Source: Rhodobiaceae bacterium
GTDB taxonomy: Bacteria > Pseudomonadota > Alphaproteobacteria > RS24
Assembly: GCA_002683515.1 (NCBI GenBank)
Contig: NYTN01000067.1
Location: 1 to 8,635, forward strand
Direction of reading: 5' to 3'
Length of the DNA stretch: 8,635 bases
Below the pieces are notes generated by a model. That model was not told the DNA's origin, searched no databases, and saw nothing but the letters and a program-made list of their open reading frames with translations. Below are positions 1 through 5,837 of the stretch, one piece after another (position 1 is the first letter of the stretch; each line of letters opens with the position of its first letter). The position numbers and the translations under genes are program-made.

Positions 1-297
1 GTGTTCTCGATGATTCAGACCAGTGCTACGGATCAGGTCGCCCCGCGCTACATTCCCATCGCCTTCAGCTTTGCCACGCTGTTTTTTGCTGTCGGGCAGT
101 TCCTGGGTCCGGCGATTGCGGGCTGGCTGATTGAAACCACAGAGAGCTTTATCGCGGCCTTCACCTTTACCGTGGTGGTGTTGTCGGTAGGCTTTGGTCT
201 GGCGCTGCTGATTCGGCGCTTTCCGCAAAAGCTGGCGGTGGGCGAGCCGAGTGAAGTATTGGCGCAGGCCACGGTAGATACCGAAAAATCGGTCTAA
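1..297 (+). CDS. MFS transporter, C-terminal fragment (5' end outside the window)
   Basis: This is the last 98 codons of a larger membrane transporter; the frame is open to the left edge, so the GTG at position 1 is probably an internal valine. Two strongly hydrophobic segments are visible (roughly residues 20-43 and 50-71). The first carries the small-residue pattern GQFLGPAIAGWL, typical of a late transmembrane helix in the major facilitator superfamily. A basic patch (LLIRRFPQK) then leads to a short acidic cytoplasmic tail that ends in a TAA stop. MFS proteins are inner-membrane secondary transporters with 12 helices; the substrate cannot be told from this fragment. It is the only plus-strand gene in the window and converges on the HD-domain gene, with about 45 bases between the two stops and no clear terminator there. 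The MFS assignment is fairly safe, the subfamily unknown. Confidence 0.75.
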   Translation: MFSMIQTSATDQVAPRYIPIAFSFATLFFAVGQFLGPAIAGWLIETTESFIAAFTFTVVVLSVGFGLALLIRRFPQKLAVGEPSEVLAQATVDTEKSV

Positions 298-341
298 GGC
301 ATCAATGCCGTCACCTGCTGCCAACGAGGCGGAACAAAACC

Positions 342-971
342 TCAGTCCAGCGCTAGTTGCTGCAGCGAGTGGCTGAGGTTTTGCTGCGCTTTCGGTTCCA
401 GCCGCCGTTGCAGGGCGGGCGTTTGGTAGAGGGGCTGGCGCGCCAGAAACCCTTGCAGGATGTGGGCTCGGCCAGCGCGAAAGGCAGCCTCGGGCACATG
501 GGCATACTCCTGCCGCACCTGCGTTTCATACTCCGCAAAGCGGGCGCGCTCGGCGCCGAGAATCGCCAGATCAATATCCACCAGCAAGGCTTCATCCGCC
601 GTCGTGGGCAGGGCATCGTGACGGGTAATCAGGATCAGGCGCTGGATGGTTGCCACCCGTTGCGCATCCACACCCGCTTGCTTTAGCGCGGTTTCCGCCC
701 AGTCTGCGCTGCGTGCTTCGTTGTCTGCGGCAAACACATCGTAAATGGCATCATGAAACCACAGCGCCATTTCCACCTCGCCGGGCTCTTGCGCGTGCGA
801 GCGATAGCGGTCAAATAGGCTCAGGCACTCGGCGAGGTGCTGCTGCGTATGATAATAGCGCTGCGGTTCAGCGTAGGCCGCGATCAAGCGCTGCATCAGC
901 GCATCGCCGCTCCCGGCAGCGCCCAGCGCGGCCCAGCAACGGCTCCAGGAAGAGGTTAGTCGCTCGTTCAT
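342..971 (-). CDS. Predicted metal-dependent HD-domain phosphohydrolase (COG4339-like)
   Basis: A 209-residue soluble protein with HD-superfamily metal ligands. The motif RYYHTQQHL supplies His41 and His45, WFHDAIYD supplies the His73-Asp74 pair, and the later LLVDIDLAILG (about residues 129-139) is the acidic segment typical of the COG4339 group of predicted metal-dependent phosphohydrolases. Length is normal for that family. The biochemical substrate is not known for most members, so a nucleotide or phosphate-ester substrate is only inference. The ATG at 971 is preceded by GGAG about 10 bases upstream, and its start lies 16 bases after the small membrane protein gene, so it is probably the last gene of the three-gene operon headed by the SDR gene. 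High-GC coding matches the rest of the left part. The family is confident, the role open. Confidence 0.85.
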   Translation of the reverse strand: MNERLTSSWSRCWAALGAAGSGDALMQRLIAAYAEPQRYYHTQQHLAECLSLFDRYRSHAQEPGEVEMALWFHDAIYDVFAADNEARSADWAETALKQAGVDAQRVATIQRLILITRHDALPTTADEALLVDIDLAILGAERARFAEYETQVRQEYAHVPEAAFRAGRAHILQGFLARQPLYQTPALQRRLEPKAQQNLSHSLQQLALD

Positions 972-987
972 AATGGACTTGCTCCGC

Positions 988-1233
988 TTAGTGAATACCG
1001 CCGCCCATACCTTGCAGCCACAACCAGCCGATAGCTATCAATACCAAGGGCGTCACGCCGACCACTAGCCCCGCCTGCATGGCAAAGCTGGCCATCGGCT
1101 TGGGCTTGAACGCCGCGTAGATGCAAGCCGCAACGCCGATGGCGACCAGTGCGATGAGCGCCGGGATGGCGGTGATGGACAGCAGTATGGCCAGAACAAA
1201 CAGGGCCAGCAGTGCGGCAATACGTTTTCCCAT
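988..1233 (-). CDS. Small two-helix membrane protein, unknown function
   Basis: An 81-residue hydrophobic protein beginning MGKRIAALLALFVLAILL. Two or three membrane segments are visible: residues about 4-40 form one long hydrophobic stretch, or two closely spaced helices, and residues about 52-74 form the last, separated by the basic loop FKPKP. It ends in a glycine-rich tail (GMGGGIH). The gene sits 14 bases after the SDR stop and 16 bases before the HD-domain gene, an operon-like arrangement on the same strand. An AAGGA sequence lies about 11 bases before the ATG. A longer frame overlapping in another register (968-1336) has no membrane pattern and overlaps the SDR gene, so this frame is preferred. 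I do not recognise the family; it may be an inner-membrane partner of either neighbour. Confidence 0.7.
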   Translation of the reverse strand: MGKRIAALLALFVLAILLSITAIPALIALVAIGVAACIYAAFKPKPMASFAMQAGLVVGVTPLVLIAIGWLWLQGMGGGIH

Positions 1234-1247
1234 AGTAGGCTTTATCC

Positions 1248-2153
1248 TTAAGCGGTTTTGTCAGCGGCGTAGGCCAATACCGGATCGTCTGCCTGATGTT
1301 GCAACAGACTGGGCAGGCGGTTTTCGTCGGGCACATTGTCTTTGCACAGCAGCTCCCAGTGACCGAAAGAGAAGGGGCTGAAATGGATCACATCGAACAG
1401 GTGAGCAGCCGCTCGGGCAATCCAGCCCGGTACCGACAGGCAGACCGCGTTCTTGTCCGAGTAGCGGCTATGCAGCGCGCGGATATAGTGCTCGAAACTG
1501 AGTGCCTTTGCTCCGCCCAGCTCATAAATACGCGAGTGATCCAGGCCGATCTCGCTGGCATCCCCCAGACATAAGCGGGCTAGCGCCACGCCTGCATCAT
1601 CGACCGTCAATGCGGCAATATTGCCCTTGGCAGATGCCGGAACCACGAAGACCGGTAGCTTGGCAATCGCACGCAGCCACTCGGCACCAAAGCCGCCATC
1701 ACCTTCCAGCAGGGAAGGGCGCGCAATGATCCAGTCACCCTGCGACGCCATGATCGCGCGTTCGCCATGGTATTTAGAGGTCAAAAACCGGCTTTTGCAG
1801 TCAGCGGAAAGCCCCAGCGCAGACACATGCACAAAGCGTTTCTGCGCCGCATGGCAGGCCTGCGCAAGGGCTTGCGGGGCCAGATGGTGAATCGCCTCAT
1901 AGCTTTCGCCGCGACGCTGCCGAAGAATCCCCACGCAATTCAGGATTACATCGTATTGCTCAACGTCCTGCGCCCAGTCTGCACGGGACTGCCGCTCCTC
2001 AAGCCGACATCGCGCTTGCCTGAACGTGCTATCTGCCCTCGGGTTGCGGGTGCCAACAGTGACATCCGCCCCTGCTATCGCTAAATGCTTGGCGGCATGC
2101 CGCCCGATAAAACCATGGCCACCAAGAATCAGTACTTTCAGGGTTGCTCCCAC
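1248..2153 (-). CDS. Atypical SDR / NDUFA9-like NAD(P)-binding protein
   Basis: A soluble Rossmann-fold protein of about 301 residues. The N-terminal LKVLILGGHGFIGRH contains the GGxGFIG dinucleotide-binding loop of extended and atypical SDRs, after a beta strand. VILNCVGIL and RFVHVSALG match the following strands and the usual serine position. The C-terminal HFSPFSFGHWELLCKDN resembles the tail of the NDUFA9/COG0702 group, which bind NAD(P)H and often lack dehydrogenase activity. The frame is open to an ATG at 2240, but the first 29 residues before the Rossmann strand look unlike protein. I prefer the GTG at 2153-2151, preceded by AAGGAA (2168-2163) at 9 bases. It heads a likely operon with the small membrane protein and the HD phosphohydrolase. 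Substrate unknown. Confidence 0.85.
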   Translation of the reverse strand: MGATLKVLILGGHGFIGRHAAKHLAIAGADVTVGTRNPRADSTFRQARCRLEERQSRADWAQDVEQYDVILNCVGILRQRRGESYEAIHHLAPQALAQACHAAQKRFVHVSALGLSADCKSRFLTSKYHGERAIMASQGDWIIARPSLLEGDGGFGAEWLRAIAKLPVFVVPASAKGNIAALTVDDAGVALARLCLGDASEIGLDHSRIYELGGAKALSFEHYIRALHSRYSDKNAVCLSVPGWIARAAAHLFDVIHFSPFSFGHWELLCKDNVPDENRLPSLLQHQADDPVLAYAADKTA

Positions 2154-2162
2154 CGGCTGCCG

Positions 2163-2168
2163 TTCCTT
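2163..2168 (-). promoter_or_regulatory. Ribosome binding site that fixes the SDR start at GTG 2153
   Basis: AAGGAA on the minus strand, 9 bases upstream of the GTG at 2153-2151. No comparable purine tract was noted just upstream of the ATG at 2240, which is why the shorter reading was chosen. Confidence 0.5.
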
Positions 2169-2302
2169 GTTTAAGTCATCTGATAGGGATCTTGCCTCTT
2201 TCCCTGCCAGCCTTCTATTACGCAGTAGCGTTTTCAGCAAAAAAGGGCTTTAGTCTGAGCGGTTACCTGGCACGCACGCGGCAGAAAATACCGCTGCTGC
2301 AT

Positions 2303-2327
2303 GCCTTACAACACTATTCAGTAAGGC
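2303..2327. repeat. Short inverted repeat between the SDR gene and the upstream membrane gene
   Basis: GCCTTAC (2303-2309) and GTAAGGC (2321-2327) form a 7-base-pair stem with an 11-base loop, just downstream of the membrane protein gene stop at 2345. A transcription end there would be plausible, but no T-tract follows on the minus strand, so it is not a canonical intrinsic terminator. The rest of 2241-2344 shows nothing I can name. Confidence 0.25.
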
Positions 2328-2344
2328 GGTTAAGCATCGAGCGT

Positions 2345-2872
2345 TTAGGATTGCAGACTGTCTTTAACTGCCAACAAACGTTTGATTCTGGGTTGGATGA
2401 ACCAGATCCCCACCGGTAAAAACAAGAATGCCAGCGTGGTCCTCGCCTGCGAGCTCTCAACCCGCGATCTGGCTAATTCGCAGGCAACGAGTTTTTGCGC
2501 TACGTGGGTGCTGGTCAGGTACCAGGCGCCAACCATCAGGACAAGCATCGACCACACGAAGACCGACGGCGCGATTGAGGTCTGCGCAGACAGTTCCGGA
2601 GCCACAACTAACGGGACCACCAGCATCACCACCAGCAGCGCACAAAACAGGCTTTCGGCGCGTACTGGTCGATAACCACAAAGCCGTCCCAGGTCGACAT
2701 TAAGCTGATAGAGCCAGAGCAGCTCAATAGTGGTTACCAGGGTGGCCAGAATATTGACTACTGCGATACTGTTCGCGCTGTCGCTTACCAGCAAACTAAC
2801 CAGCCAATAGACACCATAAAAAAGACAGAATAAAGCCAGCGGTGATGCGCCATAAAGCTTCTTCACAAACAT
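2345..2872 (-). CDS. Multi-pass membrane protein of unknown function
   Basis: A 175-residue protein with four or five hydrophobic segments at roughly residues 11-30, 38-57, 74-92, 102-120 and 145-160. They are joined by short polar loops and followed by a basic C-terminus (QPRIKRLLAVK). There is no signal peptidase site and no enzyme motif I recognise, so an integral inner-membrane protein is the most that can be said. The ATG at 2872 lacks a strong ribosome binding site (the nearest AGGA is about 14 bases upstream). It is followed almost at once by the first hydrophobic segment, which makes a much later start unlikely. It lies alone, 104 bases before the ATG-initiated reading of the SDR gene and about 130 bases after the DUF4174 gene, so co-transcription is uncertain. 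The gap 2873-3003 contains nothing recognisable. Confidence 0.65.
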   Translation of the reverse strand: MFVKKLYGASPLALFCLFYGVYWLVSLLVSDSANSIAVVNILATLVTTIELLWLYQLNVDLGRLCGYRPVRAESLFCALLVVMLVVPLVVAPELSAQTSIAPSVFVWSMLVLMVGAWYLTSTHVAQKLVACELARSRVESSQARTTLAFLFLPVGIWFIQPRIKRLLAVKDSLQS

Positions 2873-3003
2873 CTCAACATGCGTCCTGTTCGGCTTTATT
2901 TCGTGTTATCGGCACAGGTTAAGCAACTGCTGCGTGTGTGCCCGCAATGCGTCTTTGAGGTCAGGCGGTTCCAGCGGCGATTGTCGGCAGCGTGCAGGAT
3001 ACG

Positions 3004-3420
3004 TCACTCACGCATTTCGCTCTGCCGCATCGGCATAGCGTCGATGGCTGACAACAAGGCATTCAGATCCAGTTTATTCAAGCGAACCTTGGTGCCGCCA
3101 TCCATGCCAATCAGGATGGTTTCACCGTCATCCAAGGCGTATTGCGTCAACAGGGTATCCCGCAAACCTGCTGATAGGTCGCCCGCATAGTTGGTCTTGA
3201 TCGTCTGACCGCTGATAACAAACCAGATGACATCGCGCTCATCTATCTCAGCAACGTTTTGCTCAAGTAACGCGGCCGCGTTGGCGCCAGCCTGCGGCTC
3301 GCTGACGATGATGATGCGGTGTTGCCATTTGAGGCTGGTTATATCATTGAGCATGTCTCGCTCCTGGCTTTGCGCAATCACGCTGAAGAGACACAGAAAC
3401 AGGGTGAGCAGGTATTTCAT
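3004..3420 (-). CDS. Exported DUF4174-domain protein
   Basis: A protein of 138 residues when started at the ATG at 3420-3418. It opens with a clear Sec signal peptide (MKYLLTLFLCLFSVIAQSQ) with probable cleavage after the Ala/Gln/Ser region near residue 18, so it acts in the periplasm. The mature part fits DUF4174: a first strand after a W/K segment (LKWQHRIIIVSEPQ), a central RDVIWFVI strand, the GETILIGMDGGTKVRLNK turn, and the family's C-terminal signature IDAMPMRQSEM. DUF4174 proteins resemble thioredoxin-like folds but this one has no CxxC pair, and the family's biochemical role is not established. The frame runs upstream to 3489, but those extra residues precede the signal peptide and are rejected. 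It is 128 bases downstream of the deaminase gene on the same strand. Confidence 0.85.
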   Translation of the reverse strand: MKYLLTLFLCLFSVIAQSQERDMLNDITSLKWQHRIIIVSEPQAGANAAALLEQNVAEIDERDVIWFVISGQTIKTNYAGDLSAGLRDTLLTQYALDDGETILIGMDGGTKVRLNKLDLNALLSAIDAMPMRQSEMRE

Positions 3421-3562
3421 GGTTGGCCTCAGCAGTGTTCTGGTGAATGGAAACGCCCGGCAGTGACCGCGTCCACCCTTGGCAGCCACAGGCTTTTGGC
3501 CTCAGATAGCCGCACGTTGGGCACAGGTTATTGGCATGCGAGTGATGACTATGCTGAGCCAT
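3344..3562 (-). CDS. Doubtful 72-residue His/Cys-rich ORF overlapping the DUF4174 start
   Basis: An in-frame ATG at 3562 begins a peptide with a His-rich start (MAQHSHHSHANN) and then LCPTCGYLRPKACGC, a CxxC...CxC arrangement that could bind zinc. The start lies 14 bases inside the 3' end of the deaminase gene, and the 3' half overlaps the DUF4174 signal peptide in another frame. The residues after about position 30 look like random out-of-frame reading, and no ribosome binding site precedes the ATG. Either this is a small metal-binding protein whose 3' half happens to overlap the next gene, or it is chance. I favour chance but record it because the Cys/His cluster falls exactly in the otherwise empty gap 3421-3548. 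Confidence 0.2.
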   Translation of the reverse strand: MAQHSHHSHANNLCPTCGYLRPKACGCQGWTRSLPGVSIHQNTAEANHEIPAHPVSVSLQRDCAKPGARHAQ

Positions 3563-4028
3563 GGAAGCGACGGTGTAGCGTGTGCACCTGTTCGCAAAGA
3601 CCCGGAACGGGACCATCAACGACCAGGTTTGGCACTACTTCACCTATTGGTAGCGCTCGTACGGCAGGTGCTGGCACGCCGAGATCGGTAAGCCATTCGG
3701 TCAATTGCTCGGAGGAACTTACGTACACGATACGCCCCAGTCCGACCCAGCCGTGTGCTGCAGAACACATTGGGCAATGCTCTCCAGAAGTATAGACAGT
3801 TGCTTCGGCTCTGGCTTGCGCGGACATATTCGCCGCAGCCCACCGTGCAATCTCGAACTCTGGGTGGCGGGTTAGATCACCGGAGGCAACGTGGTTGTGG
3901 TCTTCAAATAGAACCGCCCCGTCCGCAGCTACCAGTACCGAGCCGAATGGCTCGTCACCCAGCTCTAGCGCCTGCGTTGCAAGCTCTATGCAGCGATGCA
4001 GGTACTTTAGCTCTCCATCATTCACCAT
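3549..4028 (-). CDS. Cytidine/guanine-deaminase-family nucleoside deaminase
   Basis: A complete 159-residue enzyme of the cytidine deaminase-like superfamily (the tRNA-adenosine/guanine deaminase branch). The zinc site is visible: His55 and Glu57 in the motif RHPEFEIA, then Cys85 and Cys88 in HCPMCSAAHGW. His55 and the two cysteines would hold zinc and Glu57 would shuttle the proton. The N-terminal LGDEPFGSVLVAADGAVL is the usual substrate-side strand. The motif is HPE rather than the common HAE, which I have seen as a feature of a subgroup of these nucleoside deaminases; the base acted on cannot be read from sequence. The ATG at 4028-4026 has an ideal GAGGAAA site 5 bases upstream (4040-4034). 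It is the last gene before the cassette array and matches the left flank in base composition. Confidence 0.9.
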   Translation of the reverse strand: MVNDGELKYLHRCIELATQALELGDEPFGSVLVAADGAVLFEDHNHVASGDLTRHPEFEIARWAAANMSAQARAEATVYTSGEHCPMCSAAHGWVGLGRIVYVSSSEQLTEWLTDLGVPAPAVRALPIGEVVPNLVVDGPVPGLCEQVHTLHRRFHGSA

Positions 4029-4186
4029 GATGCTTTCCTCGGATATTGGATATGGGGATCGGCGGCATAAAGGCCGCTAAGGCTAATGCCCGGCAGACGA
4101 ATGTCGCTGGCCATAGTAGCCGCTCGCCTGGGCATGGTCACTCAGTCGTACTCTACTATCGGTTCAACCAGATCATCCAGAGCAGC
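4029..4186. other. Gene-free junction between chromosome and cassette array
   Basis: 158 bases between the deaminase start and the last attC. It must hold the deaminase promoter, but no convincing -35/-10 pair is visible on the minus strand. A short inverted repeat (GCGGC 4062-4066, GCCGC 4073-4077) lies 34 bases upstream of the ATG. The open frames across it lack protein character. Confidence 0.4.
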
Positions 4187-4260
4187 GCCCAACCGAGGCC
4201 AGATGAAAGCAAAAGCCGTCGTTCTGTTGGATATGCATGTGGCAATGCTAATGGTTGGAT
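4187..4260 (-). repeat. attC: attC site, last (distal) in the array
   Basis: 74 bases. On the minus strand the outer boxes are ATCCAAC (R'') and GTTGGGC (R'), both exact matches to RYYYAAC and GTTRRRY. The outer arms CCAACC (4189-4194) and GGTTGG (4253-4258) pair fully. The inner arms GCCAGAT (4198-4204) and ATGTGGC (4237-4243) pair at six of seven positions, separated from the outer arms by unequal spacers as in true attC sites. Together these give the R/L box layout that IntI recognises as a folded single strand. No attC-like structure was found to its left. Confidence 0.75.
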
Positions 4261-4290
4261 GGGAAGGTTCATGATGAGGGACTGGGGGGG

Positions 4291-4330
4291 GCGGATGACA
4301 ATCAATGCTGGCTTTGACCTGCTCATCCGC
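4291..4330. repeat. REP-like stem-loop, copy B
   Basis: GCGGATGA (4291-4298) pairs with TCATCCGC (4323-4330). The loop and right arm carry CTGGCTTTGACCTGCTCATC, which recurs in copy A at 4883-4904 with two differences. It lies between attC 4187-4260 and the small membrane protein gene. Eight consecutive G (4284-4291) lead into the left arm. Confidence 0.6.
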
Positions 4331-4360
4331 ACCCAGTTGCTCGGCGATCTTGGTATTACG

Positions 4361-4720
4361 TCAGGCTGTTTCATTATGTGAAATGGGTGATTGATCTAAA
4401 GCGGTTTTAATATTACCTATCATCAGGAAATAGATAATGATGGAGCTTATTGGGGAGAATATAACGCTAAGCCCACACCACGAGAGCCAACTTTTACCCA
4501 GCCTGCTCGCGATGATACCTAGCGAGATAAGCCAGGCCCACCCGGCTACCAGCATTAAAAGTAATGATACTACGGCGATAGCTAGAGCCAGGCCGCCTGG
4601 TTCAGTGCCCGGGTCAGAGAAAGCGGGTATTAACATAATTGGAACAGTGCACAGCATGCTGAGTGGATACGTAAAGTAAAAAACCTTTGCCAGGAAAGGG
4701 GTTATTTTTTTATTGTTCAT
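4361..4720 (-). CDS. Cassette gene: small multi-pass membrane protein
   Basis: A 119-residue membrane protein with three to four hydrophobic segments at roughly residues 10-33, 42-71 (one long stretch or two) and 80-101. It has a polar, slightly acidic C-terminus (ALDQSPISHNETA). No family is recognised. The frame is open to 4762, but that extension runs into the attC site. The ATG at 4720-4718 has AAGGAAA 5-6 bases upstream and is the natural cassette start, about 20 bases inside the R' box of the preceding attC. The stop is TGA at 4361. The cassette is unusual in having about 100 bases, including a REP-like stem-loop, between the stop and its own attC (4187-4260). AT-richer codon use than the left flank fits a transferred cassette. 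Function unknown. Confidence 0.7.
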   Translation of the reverse strand: MNNKKITPFLAKVFYFTYPLSMLCTVPIMLIPAFSDPGTEPGGLALAIAVVSLLLMLVAGWAWLISLGIIASRLGKSWLSWCGLSVIFSPISSIIIYFLMIGNIKTALDQSPISHNETA

Positions 4721-4740
4721 GATCGTTTCCTTTTTTATGT

Positions 4741-4841
4741 TGCTAACGCCTGCCTGACACACGATGTGTTGGCATGGCTTTTCCTTTTTTTGCCAAAACC
4801 AGGGCAGCTAATCACTATCGTCGTTGAGGCATTTGTTAATG
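4741..4841 (-). repeat. attC: attC site (VCR-like arms)
   Basis: About 101 bases. The minus strand opens with TTAACAAATGCCTCAACGACG and closes with GTCAGGCAGGCGTTAGC, close in layout to Vibrio-type repeats. The arms pair as TAAC/GTTA plus GCCT/AGGC, then ACGATGTG against CACTATCGT with one unpaired base. The apex is TTGGCA (4769-4774) against TGCCAA (4791-4796). The outermost box positions deviate from consensus, but the GTTA cores are intact. Confidence 0.75.
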
Positions 4842-4916
4842 TGCGCGCAATCATATCGGTAACCAGGGTCAGATAAAAAAGTCTGGCTTTGACTTGCTCA
4901 TCTGACCTCGATCATC
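4842..4916 (-). other. ORF-less segment between two attC sites
   Basis: 75 bases bounded by attC 4741-4841 and attC 4917-4978. No coding frame of useful length exists. Over half is the REP-like stem-loop at 4867-4907. It is formally an ORF-less cassette, or a cassette that lost its gene. Confidence 0.5.
4867..4907. repeat. REP-like stem-loop, copy A
   Basis: GGTCAGAT (4867-4874) pairs exactly with ATCTGACC (4900-4907). Bases 4883-4904 match 4308-4329 of copy B at 20 of 22 positions. One of the two differences falls in the stem and is compensated on the opposite arm (CAGAT/ATCTG here, CGGAT/ATCCG in copy B). It ends 9 bases before attC 4917-4978. Confidence 0.6.
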
Positions 4917-4978
4917 CCCCAACATCGACACCCGCTCTGTGCAGCGCACAATAAGTGCGGGCTAGACGTAAGTTGGTT
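4917..4978 (-). repeat. attC: attC site, short
   Basis: 62 bases. On the minus strand the boxes are AACCAAC and GTTGGGG, each one base off RYYYAAC / GTTRRRY. CCAAC (4919-4923) pairs with GTTGG (4972-4976), and CCCGC (4931-4935) pairs with GCGGG (4957-4961), with spacers of 7 and 10 bases. It begins 5 bases after the stop of the GYF-domain gene, as expected for the attC of that cassette. It is the weakest of the sites I accept. Confidence 0.6.
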
Positions 4979-4983
4979 AAAAT

Positions 4984-5553
4984 TTAAACGCTAAGCATAA
5001 TAACAAAGCAGACGATCCACACTGCAAAATAGGCGTAATTGTGCTTTAGCGCTTTGGCTCGCTGAAACAGATACACCGGAACCAGCCAAACCCACCCCTT
5101 GAACTTATCAATATCGTGCCCGGCATTGGTTAAGCGTTTGCTATCGAATAGTGAGAGTGCAATATTCAGGGCCACTGTGACATACCAGAATTCAGCATTG
5201 TATATGGCTTCTTCGACTCGGTACTCGTTGTCACCGTAAATAATTCCAGCCAAAAACCCTTCAAGAAATAGACCAATAAGCGGCGCAAAGGCAAGAAACC
5301 AGACAATTGTGTTATTAACACTTTCCCCTGTCAGCGGTGGCGGTGAGGTATCGTCGAGATGAATCTTCAGTGCCGTATTTTCGATCTTCATCCAATCAGG
5401 AAACCCTTTTTGCCAAATAAATGACCCTTGAGAAACGGTTCCATTGGTTATCAATTCAATCATTTCACTTTCAGAAACGCCGCCCTTTCTCACGCCATTG
5501 ACTTCATAAAACCAAGGTAGCGTTTGAGGTTCTATTTCTTCTACGCGATTCAT
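4984..5553 (-). CDS. Cassette gene: GYF_2-domain membrane protein
   Basis: A 189-residue protein with an N-terminal GYF_2 (DUF4339) domain at about residues 12-60. It shows PWFYEVNG, then VSESEMIELITNGTVS, then FIWQKGFPDWMKI, matching the family's W-Y start and its W-x(2)-G-x(2)-D-W end. Three hydrophobic segments follow (about 79-105, 121-139 and 149-188, the last probably two helices). GYF_2 domains are small cytoplasmic modules thought to bind peptides, often attached to membrane regions, so the likely layout is a cytoplasmic sensor domain on an inner-membrane anchor. The ATG at 5553 has GGAAA about 8-10 bases upstream and lies 22 bases inside the preceding R' box. The stop at 4984 is just outside its own attC. 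Cellular role unknown. Confidence 0.8.
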   Translation of the reverse strand: MNRVEEIEPQTLPWFYEVNGVRKGGVSESEMIELITNGTVSQGSFIWQKGFPDWMKIENTALKIHLDDTSPPPLTGESVNNTIVWFLAFAPLIGLFLEGFLAGIIYGDNEYRVEEAIYNAEFWYVTVALNIALSLFDSKRLTNAGHDIDKFKGWVWLVPVYLFQRAKALKHNYAYFAVWIVCFVIMLSV

Positions 5554-5605
5554 CTTTGCTTTTTCCGTGTGGTTTATTTAACGCCCGATCTTACGGGCTG
5601 GTTTG

Positions 5606-5637
5606 CAGTCGCGGAGCGGGGGAGAGCTCCGCGACTG
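5606..5637. repeat. Perfect 12-bp inverted repeat
   Basis: CAGTCGCGGAGC (5606-5617) and GCTCCGCGACTG (5626-5637) pair without mismatch around an 8-base loop (GGGGGAGA). No T-tract follows on either strand, so it is not a standard terminator. Its GC-rich stem stands out from the AT-rich surroundings. It could be the apex of a damaged attC. Confidence 0.7.
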
Positions 5638-5678
5638 ACTAGGTATCTTCTTGACTCAGGCTTATACGCAATTGCCGA

Positions 5679-5756
5679 TTAACTAATCGATGCCCTCATC
5701 TCGAATTCAAAATCATCTGCTCTTACTGAACTCCAGGCAGGTGTTTCTATAAGCAT
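5679..5756 (-). pseudogene. 25-codon ORF, possible remnant of a lost cassette gene
   Basis: The ATG at 5756 opens a 25-residue peptide with a protein-like composition (MLIETPAWSSVRADDFEFEM and a short tail), ending in TAA at 5679. A stop lies four codons upstream in frame and no ribosome binding site is seen. It sits inside the overlong attC-like region 5576-5826, so it may be what is left of a deleted cassette gene, or chance. Confidence 0.2.
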
Positions 5757-5837
5757 ACCGTTTGGTTAAGTAGCTGACTTCTGCCGGTCCCAACTGAACG
5801 TCGCGAACGGTTTGCACCCGTTATTAGGCCTATGTAA

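Larger units (their letters stand above)
5576..5826 (-). repeat. attC: Degenerate attC-like region between the GYF and LprI cassettes
   Basis: The end next to the GYF gene is convincing: on the minus strand GATCGGGCGTTAAAT gives an exact GTTRRRY box (GTTAAAT, 5582-5576) preceded by GGGC as in Vibrio-type repeats. The other end is not settled. TAATAACGGG lies near the LprI stop (5820-5826 on the plus strand reads GTTATTA), and ACTTAAC (5771-5765) is an exact RYYYAAC box, but neither gives arms that pair with the 5576 end. At 196 to 251 bases it would be unusually long. It includes a perfect 12-base-pair hairpin. A rearranged site, two fused half-sites or an eroded cassette are all possible. 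Confidence 0.35.

Noticed and set aside
968..1336. Minus-strand 122-codon ORF
   Set aside because: It overlaps the SDR gene and the two-helix membrane protein in another frame and shows no coherent protein pattern.
4156..4374. Minus-strand 72-codon ORF ending in a membrane-like LLLSSGLGWALLWMIWLNR
   Set aside because: It runs through stem-loop B and the whole of attC 4187-4260, so the apparent helix is translated recombination-site DNA. No ribosome binding site was found and the N-terminal half is not protein-like.
4721..4762. Longer N-terminus for the cassette membrane protein
   Set aside because: The extra 14 codons lie in attC DNA, and the internal ATG at 4720 has a good Shine-Dalgarno sequence.
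5606..5637. Intrinsic transcription terminator
   Set aside because: The 12-base-pair stem is strong, but no T-tract follows on either strand.
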